DNA of 64,000 nucleotides, taken from the NCBI RefSeq assembly GCF_030348505.1, contig NZ_JAUCFJ010000002.1, positions 3,166,001 to 3,230,000 on the forward strand, read 5' to 3'. The DNA is from Lysinibacillus sp. G4S2. GTDB lineage: Bacteria > Bacillota > Bacilli > Bacillales_A > Planococcaceae. Numbering within the stretch: position 1 is the first letter of the stretch; each line of letters begins with the position of its first letter. Shown here piece by piece: positions 1-9,636 of this stretch. The notes below the pieces were generated by a model. That model ran no database searches and was not told where the DNA came from. It saw nothing but the letters and a program-made list of their open reading frames with translations. A program made the position numbers and the translations under genes.

Positions 1-1360
1 ACTGGGCGCCAATTGCAGCTGGGAAGCCGAAGCCCATCGTACCAAGTCCACCAGACGTTACCCAACCATGATCATTGTTTAAGCGATAATATTGCGCAGC
101 CCACATTTGATGCTGACCAACATCTGTAGTAACAACTGCGTCACCTTCTGTAATTTTATGCACAAGCTCCAATGCTTCTTGCGGTAAAATTACTTTGTCC
201 CCAGGCACCTTGTTGTACCATAATGGATATTCGTTTGCATGATTATTTAAGAATGCTAGCCATTCTGTTGTCTCTGGACCTTTGAAGTCTTTTTTCAATA
301 ACGCTTTTAATGCTTCTTTGGCATCTGCAACAATTGGAATATCAGTCGGGACATTTTTCCCAATTTCCGCTGGATCAATATCAATGTGTACGATCGTTGC
401 ATTCGGAGCAAATGTTGCTAAATCACCAGTTAAACGGTCATCAAAACGAGCACCAATATTCAATAATAAATCTGCTTTTGTAATAGCTGTATTCGCAGTT
501 ACAGTTCCATGCATACCAGCCATACCGAGGAATAATTCATGTTCTCCATGGATTGAACCAAGCCCTAATAAAGTGTTCGTTACAGGGATACGATATTTCT
601 CAGCGAATGCAGTTAGTTCTTCTTTGGCATCTGCAAAGAGTACACCAGCTCCAGCTAAAATTAATGGACTTTTGGCCAATGAAATTGCCTGAATGGCCTT
701 TTGAATTTGTAAATAGTTCGGTTTGTATGTTGGCTGATAACCTGGTAAATAAATTTCTTCAGGTGCTTGTGGTGGGTTCTCTATATCAAATAACATTTGA
801 GAAACGTTTTTCGGGAAATCTACTACAACAGGGCCCTTTCGACCAGTGCTTGCAATATGGAAAGCCTCTTTAACGATGCGCGGGATATCATTGACATCCT
901 GCACCTGATAATTGTGCTTTGTGATTGGTGTTGTAATGCCCATAATGTCCGCTTCTTGGAAAGCATCTGTACCAATTACAGACGTTGCAACTTGACCAGT
1001 GAAAACAACTAATGGAATGGAATCAATCATCGCATCAGCAATACCTGTTACTAGGTTTGTTGCCCCTGGACCACTCGTTGCAATGACAACACCAGGTTTA
1101 TTGGAAACACGTGCATAACCTTCCGCTGCATGGATTGCACCTTGTTCATGTCTAGTTAATATATGACGAATCGGATTTTTATACATTGCATCGTAGATTG
1201 GTAGTACCGCTCCACCAGGGTAACCAAAAACAATTTCAACACCTTGTTCATGCAATGCTTGCACTAATACGTCAGCACCATCTTTCGCTTGATAGGTTTG
1301 TTCAGCTTTTGCTGTTGTTGTTAATTCTTCTTTTTCATTGATAGAAACATTCGCACTCAT
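1..1360 (-). CDS. ilvB: Acetolactate synthase large subunit (partial, C-terminus outside window)
   Basis: ThDP-dependent enzyme that condenses two pyruvates, or pyruvate with 2-oxobutyrate, in the first common step of valine, leucine and isoleucine synthesis in the cytoplasm. About 453 codons are present. Reading from ATG at 1360, the N-terminal ThDP-binding domain shows [13 protein letters not shown] and the catalytic Glu in [15 protein letters not shown], followed by [13 protein letters not shown] central FAD/linker domain and the start of the C-terminal domain ([14 protein letters not shown]) follow, and the reading frame runs off the window edge. The start is supported by AAGGAGG eight bases upstream. 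It lies downstream of ilvD on the same strand, behind its own T-box leader, so it can be controlled separately. The small subunit gene is expected just outside. Identity is near certain. Confidence 0.96.
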   Translation of the reverse strand, partial: MSANVSINEKEELTTTAKAEQTYQAKDGADVLVQALHEQGVEIVFGYPGGAVLPIYDAMYKNPIRHILTRHEQGAIHAAEGYARVSNKPGVVIATSGPGATNLVTGIADAMIDSIPLVVFTGQVATSVIGTDAFQEADIMGITTPITKHNYQVQDVNDIPRIVKEAFHIASTGRKGPVVVDFPKNVSQMLFDIENPPQAPEEIYLPGYQPTYKPNYLQIQKAIQAISLAKSPLILAGAGVLFADAKEELTAFAEKYRIPVTNTLLGLGSIHGEHELFLGMAGMHGTVTANTAITKADLLLNIGARFDDRLTGDLATFAPNATIVHIDIDPAEIGKNVPTDIPIVADAKEALKALLKKDFKGPETTEWLAFLNNHANEYPLWYNKVPGDKVILPQEALELVHKITEGDAVVTTDVGQHQMWAAQYYRLNNDHGWVTSGGLGTMGFGFPAAIGAQ

Positions 1361-1462
1361 CAAATATGCCTCCTTCTTATCATTCAATTTCACATTAGTA
1401 ATGCGCATCAGTGAAGTGATATAAGCTGGATGTCTCCTTATAAAGAGACTCCTGCTAACATT

Positions 1463-1818
1463 GTCAAAAAAATAAAAAGCCTTTTTCTCCACACGCAAAG
1501 AACTACCTTACGTAGGGATGAAAAAGACTTTCCATGGTACCACCCTTTTTTATAGCAAATAATTGCTACCTCGTGAATAAATGTAAGCATTTATGCACCA
1601 ATGCGAGAAAATCCGCATCCAATAAGGTGTCATAAATCATTTATTCATTAATAACGAGCACTTTCGATTATGCCCGGAGCTATCTAATGGCGAATGCGCG
1701 TTTAATAGCTCGCTCCGAGGGGATGTCGGATCTAGTTGTATCGCCGGCTTCCAGCACGACCGGCTCTCTGGTAGATACAAGGCTCTAGAACCTTTTACCT
1801 CATCAACGCTTTAACTTA
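1463..1818 (-). promoter_or_regulatory. T-box leader of ilvB, probable isoleucine specifier, with attenuator terminator
   Basis: The minus-strand leader carries the T-box core AAGGGTGGTACC (1537-1548), followed by a terminator whose arms (about 1518-1531 and 1476-1489) end in a T-run at 1463-1475. Stem I can be drawn: a distal helix TTGTATC/GATACAA, a CTAG-containing helix, and an AGAGAG/GCTGGAAG apical region. The 3' side of the specifier loop reads GAC-ATC-C, so the specifier is probably ATC (Ile) at 1722-1724. An alternative register gives CTC (Leu). Uncharged tRNA would stabilise the antiterminator and allow ilvB transcription. No clear promoter was found between ilvD and the leader, so read-through from ilvD is possible. 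Confidence 0.88.
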
Positions 1819-3489
1819 TTAAATTTTCATGACGCCACCTGTAGAGGCGCTTGTTACTAATTTTGAATATCTTGCCAACCATCCGCGTTTAATTTTCGGT
1901 TCAAATACCGGTAGTTTTGCACGACGTTCAGCTAATACTTCATCTGAAACTTCTAAATTGATCGTACGATTTGGTAGATCAATTGTGATCATGTCACCGT
2001 TCTCTACTAAAGCGATTGGACCGCCTTCTGCTGCCTCTGGTGAAATATGTCCGATTGAAATACCGCGAGATGCACCTGAGAAACGTCCATCTGTAATTAA
2101 CGCAACCTTTGTACCAAGACCACGACCTTGAATCGCAGACGTTGGTGCAAGCATTTCAGGCATCCCTGGGCCACCTTTTGGTCCTTCGTAACGAATGACG
2201 ACTACATGACCCTCTTTAACTGTCCCATTATCAATGTTTTCCTGTGCAGCTTCTTGTGATTCAAAGACGATTGCTTCGCCCTTGAATACTTTAATAGAAG
2301 GGTCTACAGCACCTACTTTAATAACAGAGCCATCTGGAGCGATATTGCCAAATAACACCGATAAACCACCAACTGGGCTATAAGGATTGTCTTTCGTACG
2401 AATAACTTGATCATTTGTAATATGATAATCCTTTACAAGCTCACCCATTGTCACTCCTGCAACAGTTGGACGATCTGGATGAATAGCACCTGGAATAGAT
2501 GTCAATTCATTAATAATGGCACTAACGCCACCTGCTTTATTAATATCATCCATTGAAATATCTGAAGCAGGCATAATTTTCGCTAGATATGGAACACGCT
2601 CTGCAACTTTATTAATATCTTCAATGTTATAATCGATTTCAGCTTCATTGGCGATTGCTAATGTATGGAGGACTGTGTTTGTCGAACCACCCATCGCCAT
2701 ATCAAGTGCAAATGCATCATCTATTGCTTCTTTTGTAATAATGTCACGAGGCTTAATATCCTCTTTAATCATACGGACTAATTGTTTAGCAGCTTCTTTA
2801 ATAAGCTTATGGCGCTCTTCAGAAGTAGCTACGATTGTTCCATTACCAGGTAAAGCTACTCCTAGCATTTCCATTAAGCAGTTCATAGAGTTTGCAGTAA
2901 ACATTCCTGAACATGAACCACATGTTGGGCATGCATTATTTTCAATATCTAACAGCTCTTCAGATGACATTTTGCCTGATTTAAGAGCCCCTACACCTTC
3001 AAAAACTGAAGTTAATGAAAGCTGCTTACCAGTAGCAGAAGTACCTGCCTCCATTGGACCACCAGATACGAAAATTGATGGTACGTTCGTACGAACTGCT
3101 GCCATTAACATCCCCGGTGTAATTTTGTCACAGTTAGGAATATAGAATACGCCATCAAACCAGTGTGCATTTATAACTGTTTCAGCAGAGTCTGCGATAA
3201 TTTCACGGCTTGGTAACGAGTAACGCATACCAATGTGCCCCATTGCAATACCATCATCTACACCGATTGTGTTAAATTCGAATGGAATACCACCCGCTTC
3301 AATAATGGCCTCTTTGACAACATCAGCAAATGTACGTAAATGAACGTGACCTGGAATAATGTCGATATATGAATTACAAACCCCGATAAATGGCTTGCCT
3401 AGATCTTTTGCTTTTACTTTGCCAGTTGCATATAAAAGACTTCGATGTGGCGCACGATCTACGCCTACTTTAATCATGTCACTTCTCAT
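1819..3489 (-). CDS. ilvD: Dihydroxy-acid dehydratase
   Basis: Fe-S dehydratase that converts 2,3-dihydroxy acids to 2-oxo acids, the third step of valine and isoleucine synthesis. The 556-residue product has the normal family length. Visible signatures are the CDKxTPGM motif near residue 120, the cysteine-rich [18 protein letters not shown] segment near 190-207 that supplies Fe-S ligands, and the C-terminal [11 protein letters not shown] motif. The ATG at 3489 is preceded by GAGGGG. It heads the ilv block in this window with its own SigA-type promoter (3619-3647). The stop codon at 1819 abuts the ilvB T-box leader, so the two genes are close but separately regulable. Confidence 0.97.
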   Translation of the reverse strand: MRSDMIKVGVDRAPHRSLLYATGKVKAKDLGKPFIGVCNSYIDIIPGHVHLRTFADVVKEAIIEAGGIPFEFNTIGVDDGIAMGHIGMRYSLPSREIIADSAETVINAHWFDGVFYIPNCDKITPGMLMAAVRTNVPSIFVSGGPMEAGTSATGKQLSLTSVFEGVGALKSGKMSSEELLDIENNACPTCGSCSGMFTANSMNCLMEMLGVALPGNGTIVATSEERHKLIKEAAKQLVRMIKEDIKPRDIITKEAIDDAFALDMAMGGSTNTVLHTLAIANEAEIDYNIEDINKVAERVPYLAKIMPASDISMDDINKAGGVSAIINELTSIPGAIHPDRPTVAGVTMGELVKDYHITNDQVIRTKDNPYSPVGGLSVLFGNIAPDGSVIKVGAVDPSIKVFKGEAIVFESQEAAQENIDNGTVKEGHVVVIRYEGPKGGPGMPEMLAPTSAIQGRGLGTKVALITDGRFSGASRGISIGHISPEAAEGGPIALVENGDMITIDLPNRTINLEVSDEVLAERRAKLPVFEPKIKRGWLARYSKLVTSASTGGVMKI

Positions 3490-3618
3490 TTTAAACGCCC
3501 CTCATTTATTGCTATGTTCGTTGCTTTATACAAAATGTTCTGTCTATTTCATTTTTGTGTATATGTTAATTGCCTTGAAGACAACTAACTACTGTAACGA
3601 ACGTGTTAAATTGTTGTT

Positions 3619-3647
3619 ATCATAGTACGAAAAAAAGGTCTCGTCAA
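3619..3647 (-). promoter_or_regulatory. SigA-type promoter of ilvD
   Basis: On the minus strand TTGACG (3642-3647) is separated by 17 bp from TATGAT (3619-3624), a near-consensus vegetative promoter about 130 bp upstream of the ilvD start. The remaining AT-rich stretch 3648-3846 holds no gene and no convincing terminator for the genes ending at 3847. Confidence 0.75.
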
Positions 3648-3846
3648 CACTATTTTTTGAATTGTTTAAACAATTTAAATAATCTAGCAAATTTTGAAAT
3701 CGTTTTCATGCTGATTAAGCATCACTTTTATCTCGTTTTGATAAATATTTTGACATTTCGTTCAAATTTAAATTTTTTTAATAATCTTTCAAAAAATGTT
3801 TCAAATCCTTTAAAGGAGATTGAATAGCTATATAATGAAATAACGC

Positions 3847-5169
3847 TTACAATGTGAATAATTTTCTTAAGTAGCCTGTAAAAAACACATGATCAGGATC
3901 ATATTGATGACGAATCGCTAAAAATTTTTCGATATCTGGATATAGCTCATACACATAGTTAGCCGTTAAATGATTTTGTTTGCCCCAATGTGGTCGTCCT
4001 TTATATTTTTTCATCATCGTATGAACCCATTCAAAATAAGGCTCTTCCGGCATCCCTTTATACATGTGAAAGGCAATAAATGCTGATTCTTGTCCTTGGG
4101 TAGGACTTAAATAACCTGCTTCTCCTGCCGTTGTCCGACATTCTAACGGAAAATGTACATTAAAAATTCCTTTTTTAAAGGTTTCGTGTATCTCTTCCAT
4201 ACACGCCTCAAATTGCGCTAATGGAATAGCATATTCACTTTCTTGGAACTTTACACTACGTGGAGACGGATAAATTTCATAACTGATCCCCGTTTTCTCC
4301 CCTTCAACAACATTGGCTGCTGCTAATTTACTCATCGCACCACTTAACGAAGGCCTCCATTTACAAAGCTCTGAAATAGCATAAAAAGCACCATTCTCTA
4401 CTATTTGAAGTTTCAAGGCTTCCATTCTCTTACTCCAATCACTCTGATAAACAGGTGCTACAGCATTCATGCGCTTCACTTGAATGGTTTCGCTACCAGG
4501 AAAATAAAACCACTCAACATGTCGATGCTGTCGAATATCTTCAGCAAATATCGCCAGCCCATTTTCTAAAGTATCTCTTGTGCCCACATAATGTAAGCTG
4601 TACAGCGGTATCACCTTGATTGTTACTTGCACAAGCACTCCAAGCAAGCCGAGTGAAACATGTAAAGCTTCCGATAAATCATCCATTCCTCTAATATGCT
4701 CTCTATACGTACCTGTACCATCTACAAAACCCCATTTTGTTACAGTTGAAGATAACGAACCAAGTGTTACACCTGTTCCATGGGTACCTGTTGACACCGC
4801 TCCAGCAATCGTTTGCTCCTGAATATCTCCCATATTCATAAGGGCAAAGCCATACTTTGCAAGTAATGGTCCTATTTCATATAAATACGTGCCAGCCGAA
4901 AATGTCGCTTCTTGCCTATCTTCATTCATAGCTATTAGCCCACGCATATTATGTAAAGAGAGTGCTATATGCTCAGGCATTGCAACAGCGCTAAAGGAGT
5001 GAGCCGCACCTGTTACACGAATCGTTTTTCCTAATTCACGTGCATGCTTCACGATATTTGTAACCTCTTCAATAGATTGAGGTAAGTACATCTCAGACGG
5101 ATAAGAGATTACATTACCAGCCCAGTTCGTCCACTTCTCCCCATTACCCCACTTATCTATAGAAAACAT
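3847..5169 (-). CDS. FAD-linked sugar-1,4-lactone oxidase-like protein (D-arabinono-1,4-lactone oxidase family)
   Basis: Predicted cytoplasmic flavoprotein of the aldonolactone oxidase family, whose members oxidise sugar lactones or alditols. The N-terminal FAD-binding 4 domain has VTGAAHSFS (about residues 53-60), where a conserved His can carry covalent flavin, then GTHGTG near 125. The C-terminal ALO domain ends with the HWGK motif near residue 394. The length of 440 residues is typical. The start overlaps the end of the upstream PLP-protein gene by 13 bp, so the two are probably translationally coupled and share one function. The substrate cannot be read from sequence. Confidence 0.85.
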   Translation of the reverse strand: MFSIDKWGNGEKWTNWAGNVISYPSEMYLPQSIEEVTNIVKHARELGKTIRVTGAAHSFSAVAMPEHIALSLHNMRGLIAMNEDRQEATFSAGTYLYEIGPLLAKYGFALMNMGDIQEQTIAGAVSTGTHGTGVTLGSLSSTVTKWGFVDGTGTYREHIRGMDDLSEALHVSLGLLGVLVQVTIKVIPLYSLHYVGTRDTLENGLAIFAEDIRQHRHVEWFYFPGSETIQVKRMNAVAPVYQSDWSKRMEALKLQIVENGAFYAISELCKWRPSLSGAMSKLAAANVVEGEKTGISYEIYPSPRSVKFQESEYAIPLAQFEACMEEIHETFKKGIFNVHFPLECRTTAGEAGYLSPTQGQESAFIAFHMYKGMPEEPYFEWVHTMMKKYKGRPHWGKQNHLTANYVYELYPDIEKFLAIRHQYDPDHVFFTGYLRKLFTL

Positions 5170-6332
5170 TGTCCATTCCCCCTATAGGTTGTATAAGTTC
5201 CTATAAACTTGTCCCCTCTAATTCCATGTAACACTTGGAATCTTTCGCACAACTCACCAGCCTTAGCATGTCGAAAATATAGCGTGTCTCCCACATTGAC
5301 TTTTTTACGCCTTACCTGAATCGGTGTCTGAACTTCTCCTGCTCCTTCTAAATTAAAATACGAAAAAAAGGTTGGTTCATAGAATACCGGTAATCGATCA
5401 GCACCGATTGCTCCTGACGCTGTATAACCTCCACCATGACAAACAACAATATTTTTTTCTGGTTTTCTTGTTACCCTTAAAGCAAATCCAGCTGCCTTTT
5501 CAAGCTGTAAATGCGTAAATTGGTCAAACAAAGCTGGTGCATAAAACGCAGAGCCAACCGTAATTTCTGTTACCTCTTTCTGTTGTGCGGTGTAGGCCAT
5601 ACTTCCTGAGCCTCCACCATTTACAAAACGCAGAGTTGGAAAATACGCTTTTATATGAGCAATAGCCAATCTACGAAACTGGGTAACTTGCTTTTTGGCT
5701 TGCAATTGCATTACGTCTATAATTCTCCCTTTAACAGCATTTGCTGGACGATTACCGACTCCTGCAATTTGAGCTTCGTAGCCCATAGCTCCAACTACTT
5801 CAATAAATGATTGATTTTTAATATATTCAAGAAATGGTGTGAGTGACTCGAGTGAATGAAGTGAAGAGCGTTTTGTACCAAAATAAAGAACTTTAAAATC
5901 ATTGGAAACATTAATATCAATGCATACCCTCACAAGAACGCCTAGCTCTTGCCCTAGCTCAGCCAAAAATTTTATATGTTCCTGCTTATCCACCATAAAA
6001 GTGACCGTTTTCCCCGCCTTTACAAAATGTAATAACTGTCGAACAGTAGCTTCTTCCATCACTGGGTACCCTAGTAGCAAATCATCAAAATGCTGTTGAA
6101 GTAAAAAAATTGTTTCTGCCGCTGTAAACGTCATAAATCCAGTCACATTTGGGAGGTTTTTTTGTAAATAACGTAACATTTCCACAGAACGAACTGATTT
6201 CGTCGCAATACGAATATTTTTCTCTCCACAAGAGTTGTGTACAGTTGTAATATTGTTATCCAGTGCATCAAAGTCCAACCAAGCAAATGGTCGCTCTAGT
6301 TCACGGAACGCTCGATCAAATCTAGTTGTCAT
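5157..6332 (-). CDS. Alanine racemase-fold PLP enzyme (amino-acid deaminase/aldolase-like)
   Basis: Fold-III PLP enzyme related to the alanine racemase N-terminal domain and the D-serine dehydratase/D-threonine aldolase group. IRIATKSVRS places the presumed PLP lysine at residue 45. A glycine-rich phosphate-binding segment FVNGGGSGS lies near residue 240, and a C-terminal CHGGGYTASG segment near 300 resembles the beta-barrel domain of this group. The 391-residue length fits. The ATG at 6332 follows AGAGGGGTGATAGA. It is the first gene of a two-gene unit with the flavin oxidase and sits immediately downstream of the group II intron. The substrate is unknown. Confidence 0.8.
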   Translation of the reverse strand: MTTRFDRAFRELERPFAWLDFDALDNNITTVHNSCGEKNIRIATKSVRSVEMLRYLQKNLPNVTGFMTFTAAETIFLLQQHFDDLLLGYPVMEEATVRQLLHFVKAGKTVTFMVDKQEHIKFLAELGQELGVLVRVCIDINVSNDFKVLYFGTKRSSLHSLESLTPFLEYIKNQSFIEVVGAMGYEAQIAGVGNRPANAVKGRIIDVMQLQAKKQVTQFRRLAIAHIKAYFPTLRFVNGGGSGSMAYTAQQKEVTEITVGSAFYAPALFDQFTHLQLEKAAGFALRVTRKPEKNIVVCHGGGYTASGAIGADRLPVFYEPTFFSYFNLEGAGEVQTPIQVRRKKVNVGDTLYFRHAKAGELCERFQVLHGIRGDKFIGTYTTYRGNGQCFL

Positions 6333-6352
6333 TCTATCACCCCTCTATTTGT

Positions 6353-6382
6353 ACTATATGTCCTCTATGCAAATTCCCTCAA
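6353..6382 (-). promoter_or_regulatory. Candidate promoter of the PLP-enzyme/oxidase pair
   Basis: Minus-strand TTGAGG (6377-6382), an 18-bp gap and TATAGT (6353-6358) lie between the 3' end of the intron and the gene start at 6332. The intron would therefore sit upstream of this promoter and leave expression intact. The match is moderate. Confidence 0.45.
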
Positions 6383-6391
6383 GACAATCGA

Positions 6392-8274
6392 GTAGGAGGG
6401 AGTGATTAACTCCCGACCTCTCCAACCACCGTACGTACGGATCCGTATACGGCGGTTCAATTAAGATGAATAACGCAAGATTTCATAACGAGCTTGCAGA
6501 CTTTTGAGCCCTTGGTTACTCCAATAAGAGTTATCAAGGGTTCTGTGTAATATTGGACTTTTCGAGATACGCCAGTAACTCTTGCGAGTATTGCCCCATT
6601 CGTAAGCCTTCCAGTCTGGAACTCCTAAACGAATGAGGTTGCACACTTTCGTACGAGGCTTTTTCCAATTCTTCCATAAACACATGCGAAGTCTTCTTCT
6701 AATCCATCCATCCAGTGATTCAAATATTGATTTCGTATCCGCTAATGCAAAGTAGCCACACCACCCAATTAAATATTGATTCAATTGTTGAATTCGGTAC
6801 TCCATTGGAAATGGCTTCTTTCTAGCTGTTAATTCCCGAATTTTGTTCTTCATTCGCTTTATGCTCTCTTTCGCAATTCGAACTTGTGGTTCTTTGCGGG
6901 AGGTAAAGCTAAATCCTAGGAATTTACGTTGCCAAGGACGAGCCACTGCGGATTTCTTCTCATTTATTTTCAATCGTAGCGTCTTCTCAATAAAGGTTTT
7001 GATACTTGCCATCACTCGTTCTCCTGCTCGTTTTGTTTTCACATAAATATTGCAGTCATCGGCGTAACGGACAAATTTATGACCACGTTTCTCTAATTCT
7101 TTGTCTAATTCATCCAGCACAATATTTGAGAGAAGTGGACTCAGTGGGCCCCCTTGGGGTGTTCCTTCATCTGTATCATAAACGACACCATTTATCATGA
7201 CACCCGATTGTAAGTATCTACGAATCAGCTTGAGTAGAGGTTTATCAGAAATTTTCTTCGCTAATGTACTCATTAGACGGTCATGGTTTACTTTGTCGAA
7301 GAATTTCTCTAAGTCCATATCTACTACCCAGCGGTATCCTTCTTTTATATGACCTTTGGCTTCTCGGATTGCATCGTGAGCACTTCGTTTTGGTCGAAAT
7401 CCGTAACTATGATTCGAGAAGTTCGGGTCATATAGGTTGGATAGCACTTGGGCAATCGCCTGTTGAATGAGTCGGTCTGTCACGGTTGGGATTCCTAATA
7501 GTCGCACACCGCCGTCAGGTTTCGGGATTTCGATTCTGCGAACTGGTTGTGGTTGGTAGGTTCCCTCAAGAATTTGCTTCTTAATCGTTAGCCAGTTTTC
7601 GACTACATGCTGTCGTAGGAATTTTACGGGCATTTTGTCTACTCCATGACTCCCTTTGTTTCGTTCCACCCGTTTGAGTGCGAGAAGCAGATTCTCCCGT
7701 GATAATATTTGATTCATTAGCATCTCGTTCGACTCCTCCGTGAATAGCTTGTCTTCTTATAACAGTTTCTACTGCACCCGCTCAATGTCCCTCATGGGAT
7801 TCACCATTACCTCCATTAAGTCGGTCCTTCTGGATTTTCTGTGTTTACCATAGAAAACTGCATGCCAAGGGCTATTCTCTCCGAATTGTTCGGTCCTTCC
7901 CATTCATTCTAGAAGTGAATGGTACTATGACCTCTGCTGACTTCTGATGGTTCAGCTACCTATCGCTAAGTAGGTTACAAAGTGTACTTTGCGTTTCCAT
8001 CAGACCTCCCCGGGTAAGCGCATGCACTTTCACACCATCTATCCGCCTCATTTACTCGATATGACCTTCGACAGAAAGGACTTTGTGTTGTTATGCACAC
8101 TCATCCAATCATACCTAGCCTTATATGAGATTCGTGTTCCTCGGACCGGTGTTTTGCCTCCAGCTTCCTTCAGATTCCGCGTCGCCACGGACACCCTTGC
8201 TCTTGGCTAACCTCTACTTCTGTCTTCGGGGTTCGGGACTTGCACCCTATAGTTCATACGCATGCCGGGCGCAC
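6392..8274 (-). mobile_element. Group II intron, class C type, inserted after a terminator
   Basis: The RNA 5' end GTGCGCCCGGCATG begins at 8274. The 3' end shows a domain V hairpin, GAACCGCCGTATACGG pairing around GTACGGTGGTT (about 6427-6462), and a domain VI hairpin (GGTCGGGAGTTAATC / CTCCCTCCTAC) ending at about 6392. The stretch 7724-8274 is the structured 5' RNA (domains I-III) and encodes no protein. Domain IV carries the maturase gene. The intron begins straight after the T-run of a Rho-independent terminator, the target habit of class C (Bacillus halodurans-like) introns. The exact 3' boundary is uncertain by a few bases. Confidence 0.9.
6461..7723 (-). CDS. ltrA: Group II intron reverse transcriptase/maturase
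   Basis: Reverse transcriptase and splicing maturase that helps the intron RNA fold and copies it into new sites. The 420-residue protein has the RT fingers-palm blocks: GVDKMP at 27-32, RPLGIP-like RLLGIPTVTDR near 74, SYGFRPKRSAHDA at 106-118, VVDMDLEKFFD near 133, GTPQGGPLSPLLSN at 187-200 and the catalytic YADD at 220-223. A maturase X domain (YLIGWCGYF) follows. It has no endonuclease domain, as expected for class C. The ATG is preceded by GGAGGAG. It appears intact, so the intron may be mobile. Confidence 0.95.
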   Translation of the reverse strand: MLMNQILSRENLLLALKRVERNKGSHGVDKMPVKFLRQHVVENWLTIKKQILEGTYQPQPVRRIEIPKPDGGVRLLGIPTVTDRLIQQAIAQVLSNLYDPNFSNHSYGFRPKRSAHDAIREAKGHIKEGYRWVVDMDLEKFFDKVNHDRLMSTLAKKISDKPLLKLIRRYLQSGVMINGVVYDTDEGTPQGGPLSPLLSNIVLDELDKELEKRGHKFVRYADDCNIYVKTKRAGERVMASIKTFIEKTLRLKINEKKSAVARPWQRKFLGFSFTSRKEPQVRIAKESIKRMKNKIRELTARKKPFPMEYRIQQLNQYLIGWCGYFALADTKSIFESLDGWIRRRLRMCLWKNWKKPRTKVCNLIRLGVPDWKAYEWGNTRKSYWRISKSPILHRTLDNSYWSNQGLKSLQARYEILRYSS

Positions 8275-8323
8275 ATAAAAAACAACCGTGGACACAATAA
8301 CATTTGCCTTCACGGTTGTTTTA
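8275..8323 (-). terminator. Rho-independent terminator serving as the intron target
   Basis: Arms AACAACCGTG (8281-8290 on the plus strand) and CACGGTTGTT (8311-8320) form a 10-bp stem on the minus strand, followed by TTTTTTAT and then directly by the intron. It terminates the small peptide gene at 8369-8476. Confidence 0.85.
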
Positions 8324-8368
8324 GAATTGGACTAGCATTTAACTCACCTTTCTATTTTATTTGAGAGA

Positions 8369-8476
8369 TTAAGAGGCGAATAAAAATTCCGCCGCAAAGT
8401 TTAACATTACTAGAAGATGTAAGCCTGCAATAAGAAATCCTTGTCGATTTAAACGTTTCATAGCTGTCATATTCAT
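8369..8476 (-). CDS. 35-residue hydrophobic peptide
   Basis: A short gene reading MNMTAMKRLNRQGF, then a hydrophobic stretch (LIAGLHLLVMLNFAAEFLFA) and a stop. It has AAGGAGAG ten bases upstream of the ATG at 8476, a near-consensus promoter (8539-8567) and a strong terminator just after the stop, so it is a complete transcription unit. The single hydrophobic helix with a basic N-terminus suggests a membrane peptide. I do not recognise the family. Confidence 0.6.
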   Translation of the reverse strand: MNMTAMKRLNRQGFLIAGLHLLVMLNFAAEFLFAS

Positions 8477-8538
8477 ATTGAACACTCTCCTTTTTTCACA
8501 TTATACTCTCAGAAAAACCAATTTTCAAACTATTCTTA

Positions 8539-8567
8539 ATATTAAATTTGAATCATTTTTCTGACAA
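8539..8567 (-). promoter_or_regulatory. SigA-type promoter of the 35-residue peptide gene
   Basis: Minus-strand TTGTCA (8562-8567), a 17-bp spacer and TAATAT (8539-8544) lie about 65 bp upstream of the peptide ATG. Confidence 0.7.
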
Positions 8568-8625
8568 ACAGGCCCAAATATGGCATGATAAAAGCGAAAT
8601 TATACCTATAAAGAGAGTGGAAACG

Positions 8626-9256
8626 TTGAAAAAGGCTCTATTAGTTGTAGATTATATGTATGATTTTGGAGCTACTGATGGAAAACTAAAATGGTGAGCC
8701 CGGTCAAGCATTATTAGATCAATTTCGCCTTGGCGTATTTGCGTCCGGAGGCTTTATCTTCATTCAATTGATATTTGGATATACACAAAAGCAACTGCAT
8801 TCAACTCAAACCTCTAGAAATTGGAGACTCTGCTCGAATGAAATTTAAAAAATCTCATCCTTAATTTGAATATTTATTGCTAAGAACGAATTTGTTTTTT
8901 TTCGAATGACCTGCATGAGGAAGAGGATCCATTTCATCCTGAATCAAAGTTATTTCCACCTCATAAAGTTCGCGGCACTAAAGGACGCTGTTTTTGGTGA
9001 AATTTATAACAACAAAAAAGTTTTTTGGCTCGATAAAACTCGATATAGTGTATTTACTGAGAAAGAGGTATCAAAGAAATTCATTTAGTGGCGTTTGTAC
9101 TGATTTTATATTTTACATACTGAAGTTGATGCCTATAATTTGAGCATTTCAACGGTTGTTTATGCAGATGGTGTTTCAAGTTTTGATGATGCAGGTCATG
9201 AATGGGCATGACGTCATTTTGAGCATACGTTAGGCGCAACAGTTGTTAAGTCATAA
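8626..9256 (+). pseudogene. Degraded isochorismatase-family cysteine hydrolase
   Basis: Translation in several frames gives pieces of an isochorismatase-like protein: LKKALLVVDYMYDFGATDGKL from TTG at 8626 (with an AGAGAGTGG site upstream), DLHEEEDPFHPESKLFPPH around 8920, GEIYNNKKVFWLDKTRYSVF around 8998-9050, then STVVYADGVSSFDDAGHEWA and HTLGATVV up to 9256. These match the usual order of Asp, HxxxDPFHPES and the final (V/T)-(D/A)GV-ASF segments. At least three stops or frameshifts and an internal loss between 8690 and 8900 mean no functional product is expected. Confidence 0.8.
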
Positions 9257-9372
9257 AAACCATTTCGCAAAATTGTAATGATTACCAAAGAAGCTAGACG
9301 CGTTTAATCTGTTCCTTTCAGGGCATAACTAAGCAATCGCCATTATATCTTAAGTTTAAGGAGATGAAAAAA

Positions 9373-9630
9373 ATGATTAGCTTCATTTGGTATTTAATCA
9401 TTGGCGGGCTTTTAGGTTGGTTAGCAGGCGTCATTTTAGGTAAAGATGTACCTGGCGGCGTCATCGGAAATATTGTTGCAGGGATTGTCGGTTCTTGGAT
9501 TGGTAGTATGGTTCTTGGTAACTGGGGTTGGCGAGTTAGTAATTTTTACGTATTCCCAGCATTAATTGGTGCTATCGTGCTGATTTTCATTGTAAGCTTT
9601 ATTTTAAAAAGTATGCACAAAGCAACCTAA
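9373..9630 (+). CDS. GlsB/YeaQ/YmgE family membrane protein
   Basis: Small glycine-rich integral membrane protein of the transglycosylase-associated (GlsB/YeaQ/YmgE) family, often stress induced. Three hydrophobic segments are visible: IWYLIIGGLLGWLAGVIL, the glycine-rich VIGNIVAGIVGSWIGSMVLG and FPALIGAIVLIFIVSFIL. An ATG at 9364 abuts AAGGAG (9358-9363), too close to use, whereas the in-frame ATG at 9373 has a nine-base spacing and is chosen, giving 85 residues. It is monocistronic and followed by a terminator. Confidence 0.85.
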   Translation: MISFIWYLIIGGLLGWLAGVILGKDVPGGVIGNIVAGIVGSWIGSMVLGNWGWRVSNFYVFPALIGAIVLIFIVSFILKSMHKAT

Positions 9631-9636
9631 ATATGT

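Noticed and set aside
7724..8364. Frames of 60-80 codons within the 5' part of the group II intron
   Set aside because: This is structured intron RNA. The frames lack ribosome sites and protein character.
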